Positions 23,088 to 32,257 of a stretch of DNA of 35,212 nt are shown one piece after another. The stretch comes from Micrococcales bacterium (GTDB taxonomy: Bacteria; Actinomycetota; Actinomycetes; Actinomycetales; Cellulomonadaceae): the NCBI GenBank assembly GCA_009785115.1, contig WQWY01000024.1, positions 1 to 35,212 on the forward strand. The letters run 5' to 3'. The translations under genes were made by a program, and so were the position numbers. Below the pieces are notes generated by a model, which saw only the letters and a program-made list of their open reading frames with translations, was not told where the DNA came from and did not search any database. Within the stretch, counting starts at the first letter, position 1. Each line of letters begins with the position of its first letter.

Positions 23088-23915
23088 TCAGCCCTTCCGC
23101 TGGGTGCGGGCCGAGGCGTAGAGGCAGACGGCGGCCGCAGTAGCCAGGTTCAGGGACTCGGCGGCGCCGTAGACCGGGATGCGTATCGTGGCGTCGGCGG
23201 TGCGCTGCACCTCGTCGGTGAGACCTTGCGCCTCGTTGCCGAACAGCCAGGCCGTGGGAGCGCTCAGGTCCGGTGCGTCTGAGAGAGCCCCGTCGAGCAG
23301 GTCGTCCAGGTCGTGCTGACCGTCACCCGCCGCGGCCAGCACGGTCAGTCCCGCGTCACGCAGGGTCTCCCCCAGGCTCTCGACGGGCACTCGGACGGCG
23401 ACCGGCAGGTGGAACAGCGAGCCGGCGGTAGCCCTCACCACCTTGGGGTTGTGCAGGTCCACCGAGTCACCGGCGAGCAGCACGGCGTCAGCACCGGCAG
23501 CGTCGGCGGCGCGGAGCACCGTCCCGACGTTGCCCGGGTCGCGTCCCTCGACCAGCACGGCGACCAGGCGCGGGCTCCCGGCCAGCGCCTGGTCTAGCGG
23601 CACGTCGACCTGGTCGGCGACGGCCACGACCTCCTGGGCGTCGCCGCTCATCGCGGCAAGGACCTCCGGTGTTCCGTGCTGAGGCGAGACTCCCCGGCGG
23701 GTGGCCTCGGCAGCGATCTCCGGGTAGCGGTGCGCCGACGCCTCGGTCAGGTAGACCGCACGCAGCGTGACCGAGGACGCCTTGACCACCTCCCGCACCG
23801 CCTGGGGCCCCTCGACGAGGAAGCGTCCGGTGCGACGACGCGCCGGACGTGTGGTCAAGGCATGGACCTGTCGCACACGGTCGGCCTTCGGGTTGGTCAG
23901 CACGTCGCTCATCAT
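23088..23915 (-). CDS. SpoU/TrmH-family RNA 2'-O-methyltransferase
   Basis: This SPOUT-class enzyme probably methylates a ribose in 23S rRNA or tRNA using SAM. All three SpoU motifs are present: VEGRDPGNVGTVLRAADAAG (motif 1), LFGNEAQGL (motif 2) and IPVYGAAESLNLATAAAVCL (motif 3), the last forming the trefoil knot. An N-terminal substrate-binding domain of about 100 residues (GRFLVEGPQAVREV) precedes it. Actinobacteria commonly carry this gene next to rplT, as here. The start is one of two consecutive ATG codons (23915 or 23912). Target nucleotide is not readable from sequence. Confidence 0.94.
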   Translation of the reverse strand: MMSDVLTNPKADRVRQVHALTTRPARRRTGRFLVEGPQAVREVVKASSVTLRAVYLTEASAHRYPEIAAEATRRGVSPQHGTPEVLAAMSGDAQEVVAVADQVDVPLDQALAGSPRLVAVLVEGRDPGNVGTVLRAADAAGADAVLLAGDSVDLHNPKVVRATAGSLFHLPVAVRVPVESLGETLRDAGLTVLAAAGDGQHDLDDLLDGALSDAPDLSAPTAWLFGNEAQGLTDEVQRTADATIRIPVYGAAESLNLATAAAVCLYASARTQRKG

Positions 23916-23967
23916 CGCAGCCCGACCCCTGGTGACGAGCTCTGATCGGAACAGACTCCAGAGACAC

Positions 23968-24005
23968 GTCTGGCCCCGCCGGCAAGATAACCGACGAGGC
24001 CAGAC
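23968..24005 (-). terminator. Terminator of the infC-rpmI-rplT operon
   Basis: GTCTGGCC (23968-23975) pairs with GGCCAGAC (23998-24005), extended inwards by a T-G pair and six further pairs around an 8-base loop, about 15 bp in total. It begins 18 bases past the rplT stop on the minus strand, the strongest hairpin in the window. Confidence 0.8.
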
Positions 24006-24023
24006 AGTGGTGTGCGTGGTGTC

Positions 24024-24407
24024 TCAGGCTGCCTTCGGGGCGTTCACGTCAGCCGGGAGGGCCTTCTTGGCCATGGTGACGAGCGCGGCGAACGCGGGAG
24101 CGTCGTTGACGGCCATCTCGGCCAGCATCCGACGGTCCACCTCGACCTCAGCGGCCTTCAGGCCCTGGATGAACCGGTTGTAGGTGATGCCCTCGGCGCG
24201 GCAGGCCGCGTTGATACGGGTGATCCACAGCTTGCGGAAGTCGCCCTTGCGCGCCTTGCGGTCGCGGTAGGCGTAGTGCAGGGAGTGGGTGACCTGCTCC
24301 TTGGCCTTGCGGTACAGCCGGGACCGCTGGCCACGGTAGCCGCTGGCCCGCTCCAGGGTGGTGCGGCGCTTCTTCTGGGCGTTGACCGCCCGCTTCACGC
24401 GTGCCAC
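24024..24407 (-). CDS. rplT: 50S ribosomal protein L20
   Basis: L20 binds 23S rRNA early in large-subunit assembly. The 127-residue sequence [20 protein letters not shown], then [17 protein letters not shown] and [20 protein letters not shown] is unmistakable. The start codon is GTG (24407) with an AAGGAGC ribosome site. The C-terminus has a short extension (DVNAPKAA). It is last in the infC-rpmI-rplT operon and precedes a strong terminator. Confidence 0.99.
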   Translation of the reverse strand: MARVKRAVNAQKKRRTTLERASGYRGQRSRLYRKAKEQVTHSLHYAYRDRKARKGDFRKLWITRINAACRAEGITYNRFIQGLKAAEVEVDRRMLAEMAVNDAPAFAALVTMAKKALPADVNAPKAA

Positions 24408-24464
24408 GTGATGCTCCTTCGTCGTCAGGTCGGACGCGGGCGCGCTCCAGGCGCGCCGCGGGGG

Positions 24465-24659
24465 TCAGCGTCCGAGCAGCTTCTTGTACTTGCGAGCGTC
24501 GGCGGGTGCGAGCTCTACGTCGTTGGCCAGGCGCCGGGTGATCCGGCTGGACTTGCGCTCGAACAGGTGGCGCACGCCGGCCCGCTCGCGCATGAGCTTT
24601 CCAGAGCCGGTGACGCGCACCCGCTTCTTGGTGCCGGAGTGCGTCTTGTTCTTCGGCAT
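24465..24659 (-). CDS. rpmI: 50S ribosomal protein L35
   Basis: This small, very basic 64-residue large-subunit protein has the family signature [20 protein letters not shown] followed by [15 protein letters not shown]. The length is normal. The ATG at 24659 follows an AAGGAG ribosome site. It sits between infC and rplT, the conserved order in nearly all bacteria. Confidence 0.99.
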   Translation of the reverse strand: MPKNKTHSGTKKRVRVTGSGKLMRERAGVRHLFERKSSRITRRLANDVELAPADARKYKKLLGR

Positions 24660-24730
24660 GGTGGGACTTCTCCTTGTTATCTCGTGCCGACCGTGCGGAC
24701 GGCTCGTCTCGTAGGTCTCGGTAGGCGGCG

Positions 24731-25540
<810 letters not shown>

Positions 25541-25555
25541 GTGGTGCTCCTCGTG

Positions 25556-25672
25556 CTAGTCGTCGGCGGACCCTGAAGACGAGGAAGGCCCCCGTCCAGG
25601 GCACAGGACGAAGGCCTCGTGGGTCCACCGGCACACCATCACCGATGCTGGCCGTGGCTGGGCCACGACCAT
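25556..25672 (-). CDS. Possible 38-residue leader peptide of infC
   Basis: ATG 25672 opens a frame ending at TAG 25558-25556, four bases before the infC ribosome site and in the infC reading frame. It contains TASVMVCRW-like and THEAFVLCPGRG segments and a Ser-rich end (SSSSGSADD). It runs through the base-paired leader, so ribosome progress could alter folding. It may be only a frame imposed by a conserved RNA; I cannot tell. Confidence 0.3.
   Translation of the reverse strand: MVVAQPRPASVMVCRWTHEAFVLCPGRGPSSSSGSADD
25568..25626 (-). ncRNA. Structured infC leader RNA
   Basis: Three nested stems are visible: GGACCC/GGGTCC (25568-25573/25621-25626), ACGAGG/CCTCGT (25579-25584/25615-25620) and CGTCC/GGACG (25593-25597/25606-25610), with an 8-base apical loop AGGGCACA. 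An alternative AGGCC/GGCCT pairing overlaps the middle. The structure ends 15 bases before the infC ribosome site. Leaders controlling infC-rpmI-rplT by L20 or by attenuation are known in other bacteria; equivalence here is inferred. Confidence 0.5.
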
Positions 25673-25780
25673 GGACTCGACCCGGCCCCAGTCGCCTCGC
25701 GGCCTTCGGGGACGGGTGGGAGAGGTCTCCGCTTGCTCGCCTGCGCACGAGACACGCCCCGCGCAGGCTGGTCGGGCAGG

Positions 25781-25786
25781 ATCGTA
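25781..25786 (-). promoter_or_regulatory. Candidate -10 box of the infC operon
   Basis: TACGAT on the minus strand fits the -10 pattern and would start an infC leader of about 235 bases, long enough to contain the structured element. The -35 region is weak. It lies in the divergent gap with the DUF1844 gene. Confidence 0.4.
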
Positions 25787-25837
25787 GCAGAGCCGCCCGG
25801 TGCCTCGCTCGTCCGAGACGTCTGGCAGGATGCCCGA

Positions 25838-26200
25838 GTGACCAGCGCACCGACCTCTCACGACGACGACCCCGTCACCACCGCCACCCGAGACATCGCG
25901 GACGTCGCGGCCGTCGAGATCATCACCACCGCCGCCGTCCACCTGATGAGCGCCGCGGCCGTCAAGTGCGGGCTCGCCGAGGAGGACGGAGAGCGAGAGC
26001 GAGACCTCGACGAGGCCCGCAAGCTCATCAACGCGCTGGCCGGGCTGGTCACGTCAGCGGCTCCCGACCTCGGCAACGAGCACGCACGGGCCCTGCGCGA
26101 CGGGCTGCGCACCCTCCAGCTGGCGTTCCGCGAGGCCTCCGCGATCCCCGACGCTCCTGGCGAGGGCCCTGGCGAGAGGCTCACCGGCCCGGTGTCCTGA
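25838..26200 (+). CDS. DUF1844 family protein
   Basis: The 120-residue protein matches the actinobacterial DUF1844 pattern: RDIADVAAVEIITTAAVHLMSAAAVKCGLAEE, a DLDEARKLINALAGLV helix and ALRDGLRTLQLAFREAS. It is helical and soluble, without signal peptide or membrane span. The family usually stands beside infC, as here, suggesting a link with translation or ribosome production, but the function is unknown. The GTG at 25838 is set by where the homology begins; the promoter is divergent from infC. The C-terminus is Pro/Gly-rich and probably disordered. Confidence 0.85.
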   Translation: MTSAPTSHDDDPVTTATRDIADVAAVEIITTAAVHLMSAAAVKCGLAEEDGERERDLDEARKLINALAGLVTSAAPDLGNEHARALRDGLRTLQLAFREASAIPDAPGEGPGERLTGPVS

Positions 26201-26245
26201 GGTCCACCGAGCCGAGCTGGCCTCGGCCGACCTATCCTGGACGAC

Positions 26246-26773
26246 GTGAGCGACCTGGCCCTGGTACCGCGTCGACGTCGCGTCGTGACCGTCGCCCTGG
26301 CCGCCGCGCTCGTGCTCTCGCTCACCCTCTCGACCTACCTGATCGTCGCGGCCTCCTCGTGGCGCGGCGCCGCCAGCGGGTGGGAGCGTCTGGCCGAGGC
26401 TCACGCCACCGAGGCCGCCCAGGCCACCGAAGACCTGGCAGCCGCCCGCACCGAGCTGGCCGCCACCCGAGAACAGCTCGACACCGCTCAGGCGCGGATC
26501 ACCGCGCTGGCCGACGAGAAGGCCCAGCTCGGCGACTCCAACGAGGTGCAGCGCCAGCTCACCGACTACCAGGCGCGGGTCAGCGCGGCCGCGGCCAACG
26601 TGGCCACCTCCCTGGCCTCGTGCGTCGACGCCCAGAACCAGCTCATCGGGTATCTCGGTGAGAGGGAGCGCTACGACGCGGCGTCGTTGGAGCGCTTCGC
26701 CGGCGAGGTGCGCGGCTTCTGCGCCGAGGCCTCCTCAGCCAACCGGCGGCTTCAGCAAGAGCTAGCCCGGTGA
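26246..26773 (+). CDS. Membrane-anchored coiled-coil protein, function unknown
   Basis: I do not recognise a family. The 175-residue protein starts with a short basic segment (PRRRRVV), one membrane span at about residues 14-37 (VTVALAAALVLSLTLSTYLI) and a long Ala/Glu/Arg coiled coil (about 48-120). Two cysteines, Cys126 and Cys159, lie in the outer part and could form a disulfide. The orientation is probably N-in, with the coiled coil outside. The GTG at 26246 lies seven bases after a TATCCT -10-like box. It overlaps the next gene by GTGA, so it works with the lipoprotein protease. Confidence 0.78.
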   Translation: MSDLALVPRRRRVVTVALAAALVLSLTLSTYLIVAASSWRGAASGWERLAEAHATEAAQATEDLAAARTELAATREQLDTAQARITALADEKAQLGDSNEVQRQLTDYQARVSAAAANVATSLASCVDAQNQLIGYLGERERYDAASLERFAGEVRGFCAEASSANRRLQQELAR

Positions 26774-27543
26774 GAACCGACCCTGTGAGCACCAACCTCG
26801 CCAGACGTGCCCTCACGACGGCTCGCGCCGGGCTGCTGCTCCTCACCTGCGCGGGGCTCGCCGCCTGCGGCGTCCTGCCGCCGGTCGCCGACCCGGTGCC
26901 GACCTCGGTCACCCCCACGGCGCTGGCCGTCCCCTCGCCCGCCACCTCGTCAGACCTGCTGTCGCCGGACGGTTTCGACGCGGTGCAGCGCATGGCGGTG
27001 CGCATCCGCAACGTCGGCTGCGGGAGGCTGTCCACCGGGTCGGGCTTCGCCCTGGACCCGCACACCCTGGTGACCAACAAGCACGTCGTCGCGGACTCCG
27101 CACAGCTGCAGATCAGCACCTACGACGGGCACGACCTGACCGCGAGCGCCACGAGCACCGCCGAGCTGGCCGACCTGGCGCTGGTGCGCACCGACGGTGA
27201 GCTGCCCTCGTGGGCGACCCTGGCCGACACCGACCCGAAGGTCGGTGACCGGATCACGGTGGTCGGCTACCCGGAGGGTCGCGCGCTGACCGTGACCGAC
27301 GGCACGGTGGTGGCCACCACGACCGACCCCCTGAACCTCTCGCTGGGCGAGGTGCTGGTGACCGACGCCCCGGTCGAGCCCGGCAGCTCTGGCTCGGCGG
27401 CCCTGGACGCCGACGGGCGCGTCGTCGGCGTGGTGTACGCCAAGAGCGCCAGCGGGCACTCCTACCTGCTGCCGGTCAGCACGCTGCGCCAGGTGCTCGA
27501 GCAGGCCACGTTCGGCCCAGCGCCCTCCTGCACGACACGCTGA
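26770..27543 (+). CDS. Lipoprotein trypsin-like serine protease
   Basis: This is an S1C/HtrA-like protease domain without PDZ. The 257-residue precursor has a signal peptide ending in the lipobox LAAC (Cys33), so the protein is predicted to be lipid-anchored outside the membrane. The catalytic triad is visible: His105 (TNKHVVA), Asp135 (ELADLALVR) and Ser207 (PGSSGSAALD). Cys84 and Cys254 may form a disulfide. The GTG at 26770 overlaps the coiled-coil gene stop as GTGA; a GTG at 26785 would leave the signal peptide intact. The target protein is unknown. Confidence 0.87.
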   Translation: MRTDPVSTNLARRALTTARAGLLLLTCAGLAACGVLPPVADPVPTSVTPTALAVPSPATSSDLLSPDGFDAVQRMAVRIRNVGCGRLSTGSGFALDPHTLVTNKHVVADSAQLQISTYDGHDLTASATSTAELADLALVRTDGELPSWATLADTDPKVGDRITVVGYPEGRALTVTDGTVVATTTDPLNLSLGEVLVTDAPVEPGSSGSAALDADGRVVGVVYAKSASGHSYLLPVSTLRQVLEQATFGPAPSCTTR

Positions 27544-27598
27544 ACACCGCGTGAGGCATCATGCTGGTTATCACAGCACGTCCGACGAGGAGGACACG

Positions 27599-28060
27599 AT
27601 GGGTACAGAGGACGGCACGACGGGCACACCGGACTTCGACCCGGGTCAGTTCATCGACGCGGCGAAGGACACCCTGACGATCCGTCGCGTGTACGGAGAG
27701 GCGTACGAGCACGAGGGGACGCTGGTGATCCCCGTGGCCAAGGTGGCCGGATGCCTCGGGACCGGTGTCGGGAGGGGTGGTGACGACGACGGAGCCTCAG
27801 CAGAGGGTCGCGGCGGCGGCTTCGGTGCGCTCGTGCGGCCGCTCGGGGTGTTCGTCGTCGACGAGAAGGGTGTGCACTGGCAGCCGGCGATCGACGTGAA
27901 CCGTGCGGTGCTCGTGGGGCAGCTGGTGTTCGGGACCGTGCTGGTGGTGGGTATCGTCGCAGCCAAGGCTGCCGGCGTCCTGCGCAGGCCTGGCGGGCGA
28001 GGCTGCTGGAAGAAGGCCATGACCCGCACCCTGGCCGGTGCCGTGCGGGGCGGCCGTTGA
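27599..28060 (+). CDS. GerW/YtfJ-family protein
   Basis: The 153-residue protein resembles the Spore_YtfJ/GerW family: a beta-rich core starting TIRRVYGEAYEHEGTLVIPV, a Gly-rich loop (GVGRGGDDDG and GRGGGFG) and VRPLGVFVVDEKGVHWQPAID. A hydrophobic segment follows (VLVGQLVFGTVLVVGIVAA), so it is likely membrane-tethered at its C-terminus. In spore formers GerW affects germination, but Micrococcales-like bacteria do not sporulate, so its role here is open. The ATG 27599 has a GAGGAGG ribosome site. It follows the protease by 55 bases. Confidence 0.8.
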   Translation: MGTEDGTTGTPDFDPGQFIDAAKDTLTIRRVYGEAYEHEGTLVIPVAKVAGCLGTGVGRGGDDDGASAEGRGGGFGALVRPLGVFVVDEKGVHWQPAIDVNRAVLVGQLVFGTVLVVGIVAAKAAGVLRRPGGRGCWKKAMTRTLAGAVRGGR

Positions 28061-28071
28061 ACCGAGGGCAG

Positions 28072-28089
28072 GCTGAGGTGAGGCTCAGC
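28072..28089. terminator. Weak hairpin between the GerW-family gene and hisA
   Basis: GCTGAG (28072-28077) pairs with CTCAGC (28084-28089) around a 6-base loop. It lies in the 24-base convergent gap and includes the hisA stop. The stem is short, so termination is uncertain. Confidence 0.35.
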
Positions 28090-28822
28090 GGCCCGCCACG
28101 TCCAAGGCCTCGGGCAGGGTGAACGCCCTGGCGTACAGGGCCTTGCCGACGATGGCGCCCTCGACCCCGAGCGGCACCAGCTCGCGCAGGGCTCGCAGGT
28201 CGTCGAGGGTCGACACCCCGCCCGAGGCGATGACGGGCGCGTCGGTGCGCGCGCAGACCTCGCGCAGCAGGTCCAGGTTCGGGCCGCGCAGCGTCCCGTC
28301 CTTGGTCACGTCGGTCACCACGTAGCGGGCGCAGCCGGCGGCGTCGAGACGTTCCAGCACCTCCCAGAGGTCGCCGCCCTCCTTGGTCCAGCCACGAGCG
28401 GCGAGCGTCGTGCCGCGCACGTCCAGGCCGACCGCGATCCGCTCGCCGTGGGCGGCGATCGCCGACGCGGTCCACTCCGGGTCTTCCAGGGCGGCGGTGC
28501 CAAGGTTGACCCGGGTCGCGCCGGCATCGAGCGCCCGGGCGAGGCTCACGTCGTCTCGGATGCCGCCGGAGAGCTCCACGTTCACCCCGGCACCGGTGAG
28601 GAAGGCCGTCACCTGGGCCAGGCGGGAGACGTTGTCGCCGCGACCGAAGGCCGCGTCGAGGTCGACCAGGTGCACCCACTCCGCTCCGGCCGACTGCCAC
28701 CCGAGGGCGGCGTCGAGCGGGTCCCCGTAGGAGGTCTCCGAGCCGGCCTCCCCCTGGACCAGACGGACGGCCTGCCCGTCGGCCACATCGACCGCGGGCA
28801 GCAGGATCAGACGATCGTTCAC
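28085..28822 (-). CDS. hisA: ProFAR isomerase HisA/PriA (probably bifunctional)
   Basis: This TIM-barrel sugar isomerase acts in histidine synthesis; in actinobacteria lacking trpF the PriA type also catalyses the matching tryptophan step. The 245-residue sequence has [19 protein letters not shown] (N-terminal Asp), [40 protein letters not shown] and [14 protein letters not shown]. The GW...GGDLWE loop is the PriA-like form. The start is GTG 28822 with a GAGGAA site. Bifunctionality is inferred from phylogeny; no trpF is in the window. Confidence 0.95.
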   Translation of the reverse strand: MNDRLILLPAVDVADGQAVRLVQGEAGSETSYGDPLDAALGWQSAGAEWVHLVDLDAAFGRGDNVSRLAQVTAFLTGAGVNVELSGGIRDDVSLARALDAGATRVNLGTAALEDPEWTASAIAAHGERIAVGLDVRGTTLAARGWTKEGGDLWEVLERLDAAGCARYVVTDVTKDGTLRGPNLDLLREVCARTDAPVIASGGVSTLDDLRALRELVPLGVEGAIVGKALYARAFTLPEALDVAGR

Positions 28823-28885
28823 GAGGTTCCTCAGCTCTTTCTACGACAGACGTGCGGCACGACGACAGACAGACGGACAGGACGG

Positions 28886-29524
28886 CTAGGACAGCGTGGC
28901 GACCCAGCTCTCCAACAGCCGGGCCCCAGCGTCGCCGGACTTCTCCGGGTGGAACTGGGTGGCTGACAGCGGACCGTTCTCCACGGCGGCGACGAACCGA
29001 CCACCGTGGTCGGACCAGGTGACCGTCGGCGCGGCGAACGGACCAGACCGGGTGCCGAGCGGGAAGGAGCGCGCCGCATAGGAGTGCACGAAGTAGAACC
29101 GCTCGTCACCGATCCCGTCGAACAGCACCGATCCCTCGGGAGCCTCGACGGTGGACCAGCCCATGTGCGGCACCACCTCAGCCTCCAGACGATCCACCAC
29201 CCCCGGCCACTCCCCCAGCCCGTCGGTGGCCAGATCATGTTCCACCCCTCGAGAGAACATCACCTGCATCCCCACGCAGATGCCCAGCACCGGACGTCCG
29301 CCCGCGAGCCGCCGGTCGACGATCTGGTCACCACCCACCGCACGCAGGCCCGCCATCACCGCCGCGAACGCGCCGACCCCGGGCACCACCAGGCCGTCGG
29401 CCTCCTGAGCCGCGGCACGGTCAGCGGTCAGCGCGACCTGGGCACCGACACGCTCCAGCGCCCGCACAGCGGACCGGACGTTGCCGAAACCGTAGTCGAG
29501 GACGACGACGCTGGGCGCAGACAC
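28886..29524 (-). CDS. hisH: Imidazole glycerol phosphate synthase subunit HisH
   Basis: HisH is the glutaminase that feeds ammonia to HisF. The 212-residue class I amidotransferase begins [18 protein letters not shown], with the oxyanion strand [12 protein letters not shown], the nucleophile Cys83 ([11 protein letters not shown]) and the His-Glu pair near the end ([10 protein letters not shown]). GTG 29524 is the start that matches homologous N-termini. hisF is not in the window; it must lie elsewhere. Between hisH and hisA, 63 bases contain short GACAGAC-type repeats of no clear role. Confidence 0.96.
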   Translation of the reverse strand: MSAPSVVVLDYGFGNVRSAVRALERVGAQVALTADRAAAQEADGLVVPGVGAFAAVMAGLRAVGGDQIVDRRLAGGRPVLGICVGMQVMFSRGVEHDLATDGLGEWPGVVDRLEAEVVPHMGWSTVEAPEGSVLFDGIGDERFYFVHSYAARSFPLGTRSGPFAAPTVTWSDHGGRFVAAVENGPLSATQFHPEKSGDAGARLLESWVATLS

Positions 29525-29591
29525 ACGGACCAGCCTACCTGGCCGGCGCGAGAGCCGACCTGGCGGGAGCCGTGGGGCGAGCAGCGCGGCG

Positions 29592-30071
29592 CTAGCCCTT
29601 GCGCGCCTGCCTGGCGATCTTGGTGAGCACCCGCACCGCCTTGAACCGGGAGATGTCCGCGCTGGAGACCACCCCGTCGAGGTCACCGGGCACGACGTCA
29701 CCGAGCAGCAGGTCTTCGAGGACCGCCGGGCCGGAGTCGAGCAGCAGGCCCGGTGCCAGGTCTTCGTCATGAGACCCCAGCGACCAGCGCGACGCCGCGA
29801 TCGCCCCGGCGCGGCGCTCGCACAGCACCAGGTCGGTGCCCTTGAGCAGGCGAGAGACCGCAGCGGCGGCCTGCGGGCCTGTCGTCGGGTCTTCCAGCAC
29901 GGCGATCGAGCCGATCGCGACCGCTCTCACCCCCGCCAAGGTGCAGACCGCGGCCAGCGGCTCCGCCGCGACCACCTGGGTCAGCAGCAGCGCGACCGTG
30001 ACGGGCTCCTCCAGCGCCGAGGCGTCGTCAGGGACCACGACGTCAGGGGCGTCGTCCGCCTCAGGGCTCAC
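29592..30071 (-). CDS. Conserved his-operon protein of unknown function
   Basis: I recognise no catalytic motif in this 159-residue protein. It is Ala/Val/Leu-rich with likely alternating strands and helices ([20 protein letters not shown], then [14 protein letters not shown]) and a basic C-terminus ([18 protein letters not shown]). It has no signal peptide. The GTG 30071 lies 13 bases after the hisB stop, with hisH 67 bases downstream, so it is cotranscribed with hisB and hisH. Location suggests a histidine-related role, but none is shown. Confidence 0.72.
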   Translation of the reverse strand: MSPEADDAPDVVVPDDASALEEPVTVALLLTQVVAAEPLAAVCTLAGVRAVAIGSIAVLEDPTTGPQAAAAVSRLLKGTDLVLCERRAGAIAASRWSLGSHDEDLAPGLLLDSGPAVLEDLLLGDVVPGDLDGVVSSADISRFKAVRVLTKIARQARKG

Positions 30072-30084
30072 CGTGCACCACCGT

Positions 30085-30690
30085 TCACAACGAACCCTTG
30101 GTCGAGGGCACGCCCGCCTCGCGCGGGTCGATCGCGACAGCGACGCGCAACGCGCGCGCCAGCGCCTTGAACTGGGCCTCGGCGATGTGGTGCGGGTCGC
30201 GCCCCGCGAGCACCCGCATGTGCAGGGTGAGGTGGGCGTGGTGGGCGAGCGACTCCAGCACGTGGCGCGTCAGCGACCCGGTGAAGTGACCGCCGATCAG
30301 GTGGTGCTCGTACCCCTCGGGCTCGCCGGAGTGGACCAGGTAGGGCCTTCCCGACATGTCCACGACCGCCTGGGCGAGCGCCTCGTCCAGGGGCACCGTG
30401 GCCTCGCCGTAACGGACGATCCCAGACTTGTCTCCCAGCGCCGTCCTCAGGGCCTGGCCCAGACAGATCGCGACGTCCTCGACGGTGTGGTGCGCGTCGA
30501 TGTGGGTGTCGCCGGTGGCGCGGATCGTCAGGTCGATCAACGAGTGCCTGCCCAGCGCGGTCAGCATGTGGTCGTAGAACGGCACCGTGGTGGCGATCTC
30601 GGTGCGGCCGGTGCCGTCCAGGTCGACCTCGACGCGCACGTCCGACTCGCTCGTCCTGCGCTCCACCACGCCGGTGCGACGTGTGCTCAC
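30085..30690 (-). CDS. hisB: Imidazoleglycerol-phosphate dehydratase
   Basis: It removes water from imidazole glycerol phosphate to give imidazole acetol phosphate. The 201-residue single-domain enzyme has the manganese-binding HHxxED-type motifs [10 protein letters not shown] (mid) and [17 protein letters not shown] (C-terminal), plus [15 protein letters not shown] near the N-terminus. The phosphatase domain found in enterobacterial HisB is absent, as expected. The GTG 30690 overlaps the hisC TGA as GTGA. Confidence 0.98.
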   Translation of the reverse strand: MSTRRTGVVERRTSESDVRVEVDLDGTGRTEIATTVPFYDHMLTALGRHSLIDLTIRATGDTHIDAHHTVEDVAICLGQALRTALGDKSGIVRYGEATVPLDEALAQAVVDMSGRPYLVHSGEPEGYEHHLIGGHFTGSLTRHVLESLAHHAHLTLHMRVLAGRDPHHIAEAQFKALARALRVAVAIDPREAGVPSTKGSL

Positions 30691-31802
30691 TGGTCCACCA
30701 CCTCGTCCAGGGCGGTCCCGAAGGCCGCCATCTCGTCCGGGGTGCCGATCGACACCCTCAGCCAGCCGTCGGGGCCGGTCTCGCGGATCAGCACACCACG
30801 GTCGAGCAGACCTTGCCAGACCGCGTGCCGATCGTCGAACACCCCGAACAGCACGAAGTTCGCGTCGGAGTCGCACGCTCTCAGGCCGCGCGCGCGCAGC
30901 CTGTCCACCCAGCGGTCCCGCTCGTCGCGCAGCGCGCCGACCTGAGCCATGAGCTCGTCGCGGTGCGCCAGGGCCGCGCGGGCCACCGCCTGGGTGACCG
31001 CCGAGAGGTGGTACGGCAGCCGCACCACCCGCAGTGCGTCCACCACCTCCCTCGACGCCGCCAGGTAGCCCACCCGGGCCCCGGCGAGCCCGAAGGCCTT
31101 GGACATGGTGCGGGCCACCGCCAGGTGCGGGTGCTCGTCCAGCAGCTCCAGGGCCGAGGGGGTGCCGGTGCGCCGGAACTCCCCGTAGGCCTCGTCCACG
31201 ACGACGACGCAACCGCCGGGCACCCGCGCGGCCGCGTCCAGCACGGCGCGGGTGACCTCGAGGGGCAGCGCCGTCCCCGTCGGGTTGTTCGGGCTGGCCA
31301 GCAAGACCACCGAGGGCTCGACCTCGGCGATCGTCTCGGCGGCGTGCTCAGGGTCGAGAGCGAAGTCGTCCGCCCGACGCCCGAGCACCCAGCCGGTCGA
31401 CGTGTCACGGGCGTACTCGGGGTACATCGAGTACGTCGGCGCGAAGCTCAGGGCGGTGCGCCCGGGGCCGCCGAAGGCCTGGAGAAGATGCAGCATCACC
31501 TCGTTGGACCCGTTGGCCGCCCACACCTGGTCAGGGTCGAGCCGCACCCCGGACTCCGCCGTGAGGTAGTCGGCCAGGTCGCCGCGCAGCGCGGCGAAGT
31601 CACGGTCCGGGTAACGGTTCAGCCCGCCGGCTGCTGCCCGGACCGCCTCGGCGATGTCGTCCACGACCGCCCGCGACGGCGGGTACGGGTTCTCGTTGAC
31701 GTTGAGCAGCACCGGCACGTCCAGCTGCGGGGCGCCGTACGGGGACAGGCCCGCGAGCTCAGCACGCAGAGGAAGCTCTGCTCGGGGCCGAGGGGAGGTC
31801 AC
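30687..31802 (-). CDS. hisC: Histidinol-phosphate aminotransferase
   Basis: This fold-type I PLP enzyme converts imidazole acetol phosphate to histidinol phosphate. The 371-residue product shows NENPYPPS (substrate), [38 protein letters not shown], and the PLP Lys in [17 protein letters not shown]. The start GTG 31802 overlaps the stop of the VanZ-like gene as GTGA. It sits third in the his operon. Confidence 0.97.
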   Translation of the reverse strand: MTSPRPRAELPLRAELAGLSPYGAPQLDVPVLLNVNENPYPPSRAVVDDIAEAVRAAAGGLNRYPDRDFAALRGDLADYLTAESGVRLDPDQVWAANGSNEVMLHLLQAFGGPGRTALSFAPTYSMYPEYARDTSTGWVLGRRADDFALDPEHAAETIAEVEPSVVLLASPNNPTGTALPLEVTRAVLDAAARVPGGCVVVVDEAYGEFRRTGTPSALELLDEHPHLAVARTMSKAFGLAGARVGYLAASREVVDALRVVRLPYHLSAVTQAVARAALAHRDELMAQVGALRDERDRWVDRLRARGLRACDSDANFVLFGVFDDRHAVWQGLLDRGVLIRETGPDGWLRVSIGTPDEMAAFGTALDEVVDQ

Positions 31803-32257
31803 GACGACGATTCTAGGGACGGCGACCCCGAAGGCGTGGTGCCGCGCCTCCTGAACCACCACCACCCGAGCATCACCAGCGTCCCGATCACAGCACCCGA
31901 GGTGTTCGCCACGACGTCACGGATGTCGGTGACCCGCCCGGGGACGGCCAGCTGGGTGAGCTCGATGGCGCAGGTCAGGACGAAGCCGGCGACGACGACC
32001 CACCACCATCGGTCACGCCCGACCAGCGGCACGCCCAGCAGCCCGAGAGGGACGAACATCACGACGTTGGCCGTGAGCTCCAGCCCTGACAAGGTCACCC
32101 ACCCGGTCGTGGGGAAGCCGTCGAGCAGCCGCATGACGTACCACATCGGCCCTCGACCCTCGGAGGTCGCCGGGGTCAGGGTGATGAGGCCGACCAGCAG
32201 CAGGTAGGCCGCCATCGTGCCGACGAGCAGACGACGTGCGGACCCCTGAGGCGTCAC
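31799..32257 (-). CDS. VanZ-like membrane protein
   Basis: The 152-residue protein has four likely membrane spans, near residues 10-28 ([20 protein letters not shown]), 57-78 ([19 protein letters not shown]), 84-104 ([19 protein letters not shown]) and 117-136. [13 protein letters not shown] and [26 protein letters not shown] are the VanZ-family signature. VanZ proteins are linked to low-level glycopeptide resistance in enterococci; most actinobacterial members have no known role. It sits between hisD and hisC, with GTGA overlaps at both ends, so it is tightly coupled to histidine genes. Confidence 0.88.
   Translation of the reverse strand: MTPQGSARRLLVGTMAAYLLLVGLITLTPATSEGRGPMWYVMRLLDGFPTTGWVTLSGLELTANVVMFVPLGLLGVPLVGRDRWWWVVVAGFVLTCAIELTQLAVPGRVTDIRDVVANTSGAVIGTLVMLGWWWFRRRGTTPSGSPSLESSS

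Noticed and set aside
23941..24023. tRNA-like fold after rplT
   Set aside because: The hairpin is long and single, with no T-loop GGTTCGA signature; it is a terminator.
25556..25942. Long 128-codon minus-strand frame upstream of infC
   Set aside because: Most of it is antisense to the DUF1844 gene; only the final 38 codons are discussed as a possible leader peptide.
28823..28885. Short GACAGAC-type repeats between hisH and hisA as a CRISPR or microsatellite
   Set aside because: Repeat units are only a few bases long and irregular, with no spacers; no CRISPR structure anywhere in the window.
31799..32257. VanZ-like gene as a glycopeptide-resistance determinant
   Set aside because: No van ligase, dehydrogenase or two-component genes nearby; VanZ-like proteins are common in actinobacteria without resistance.
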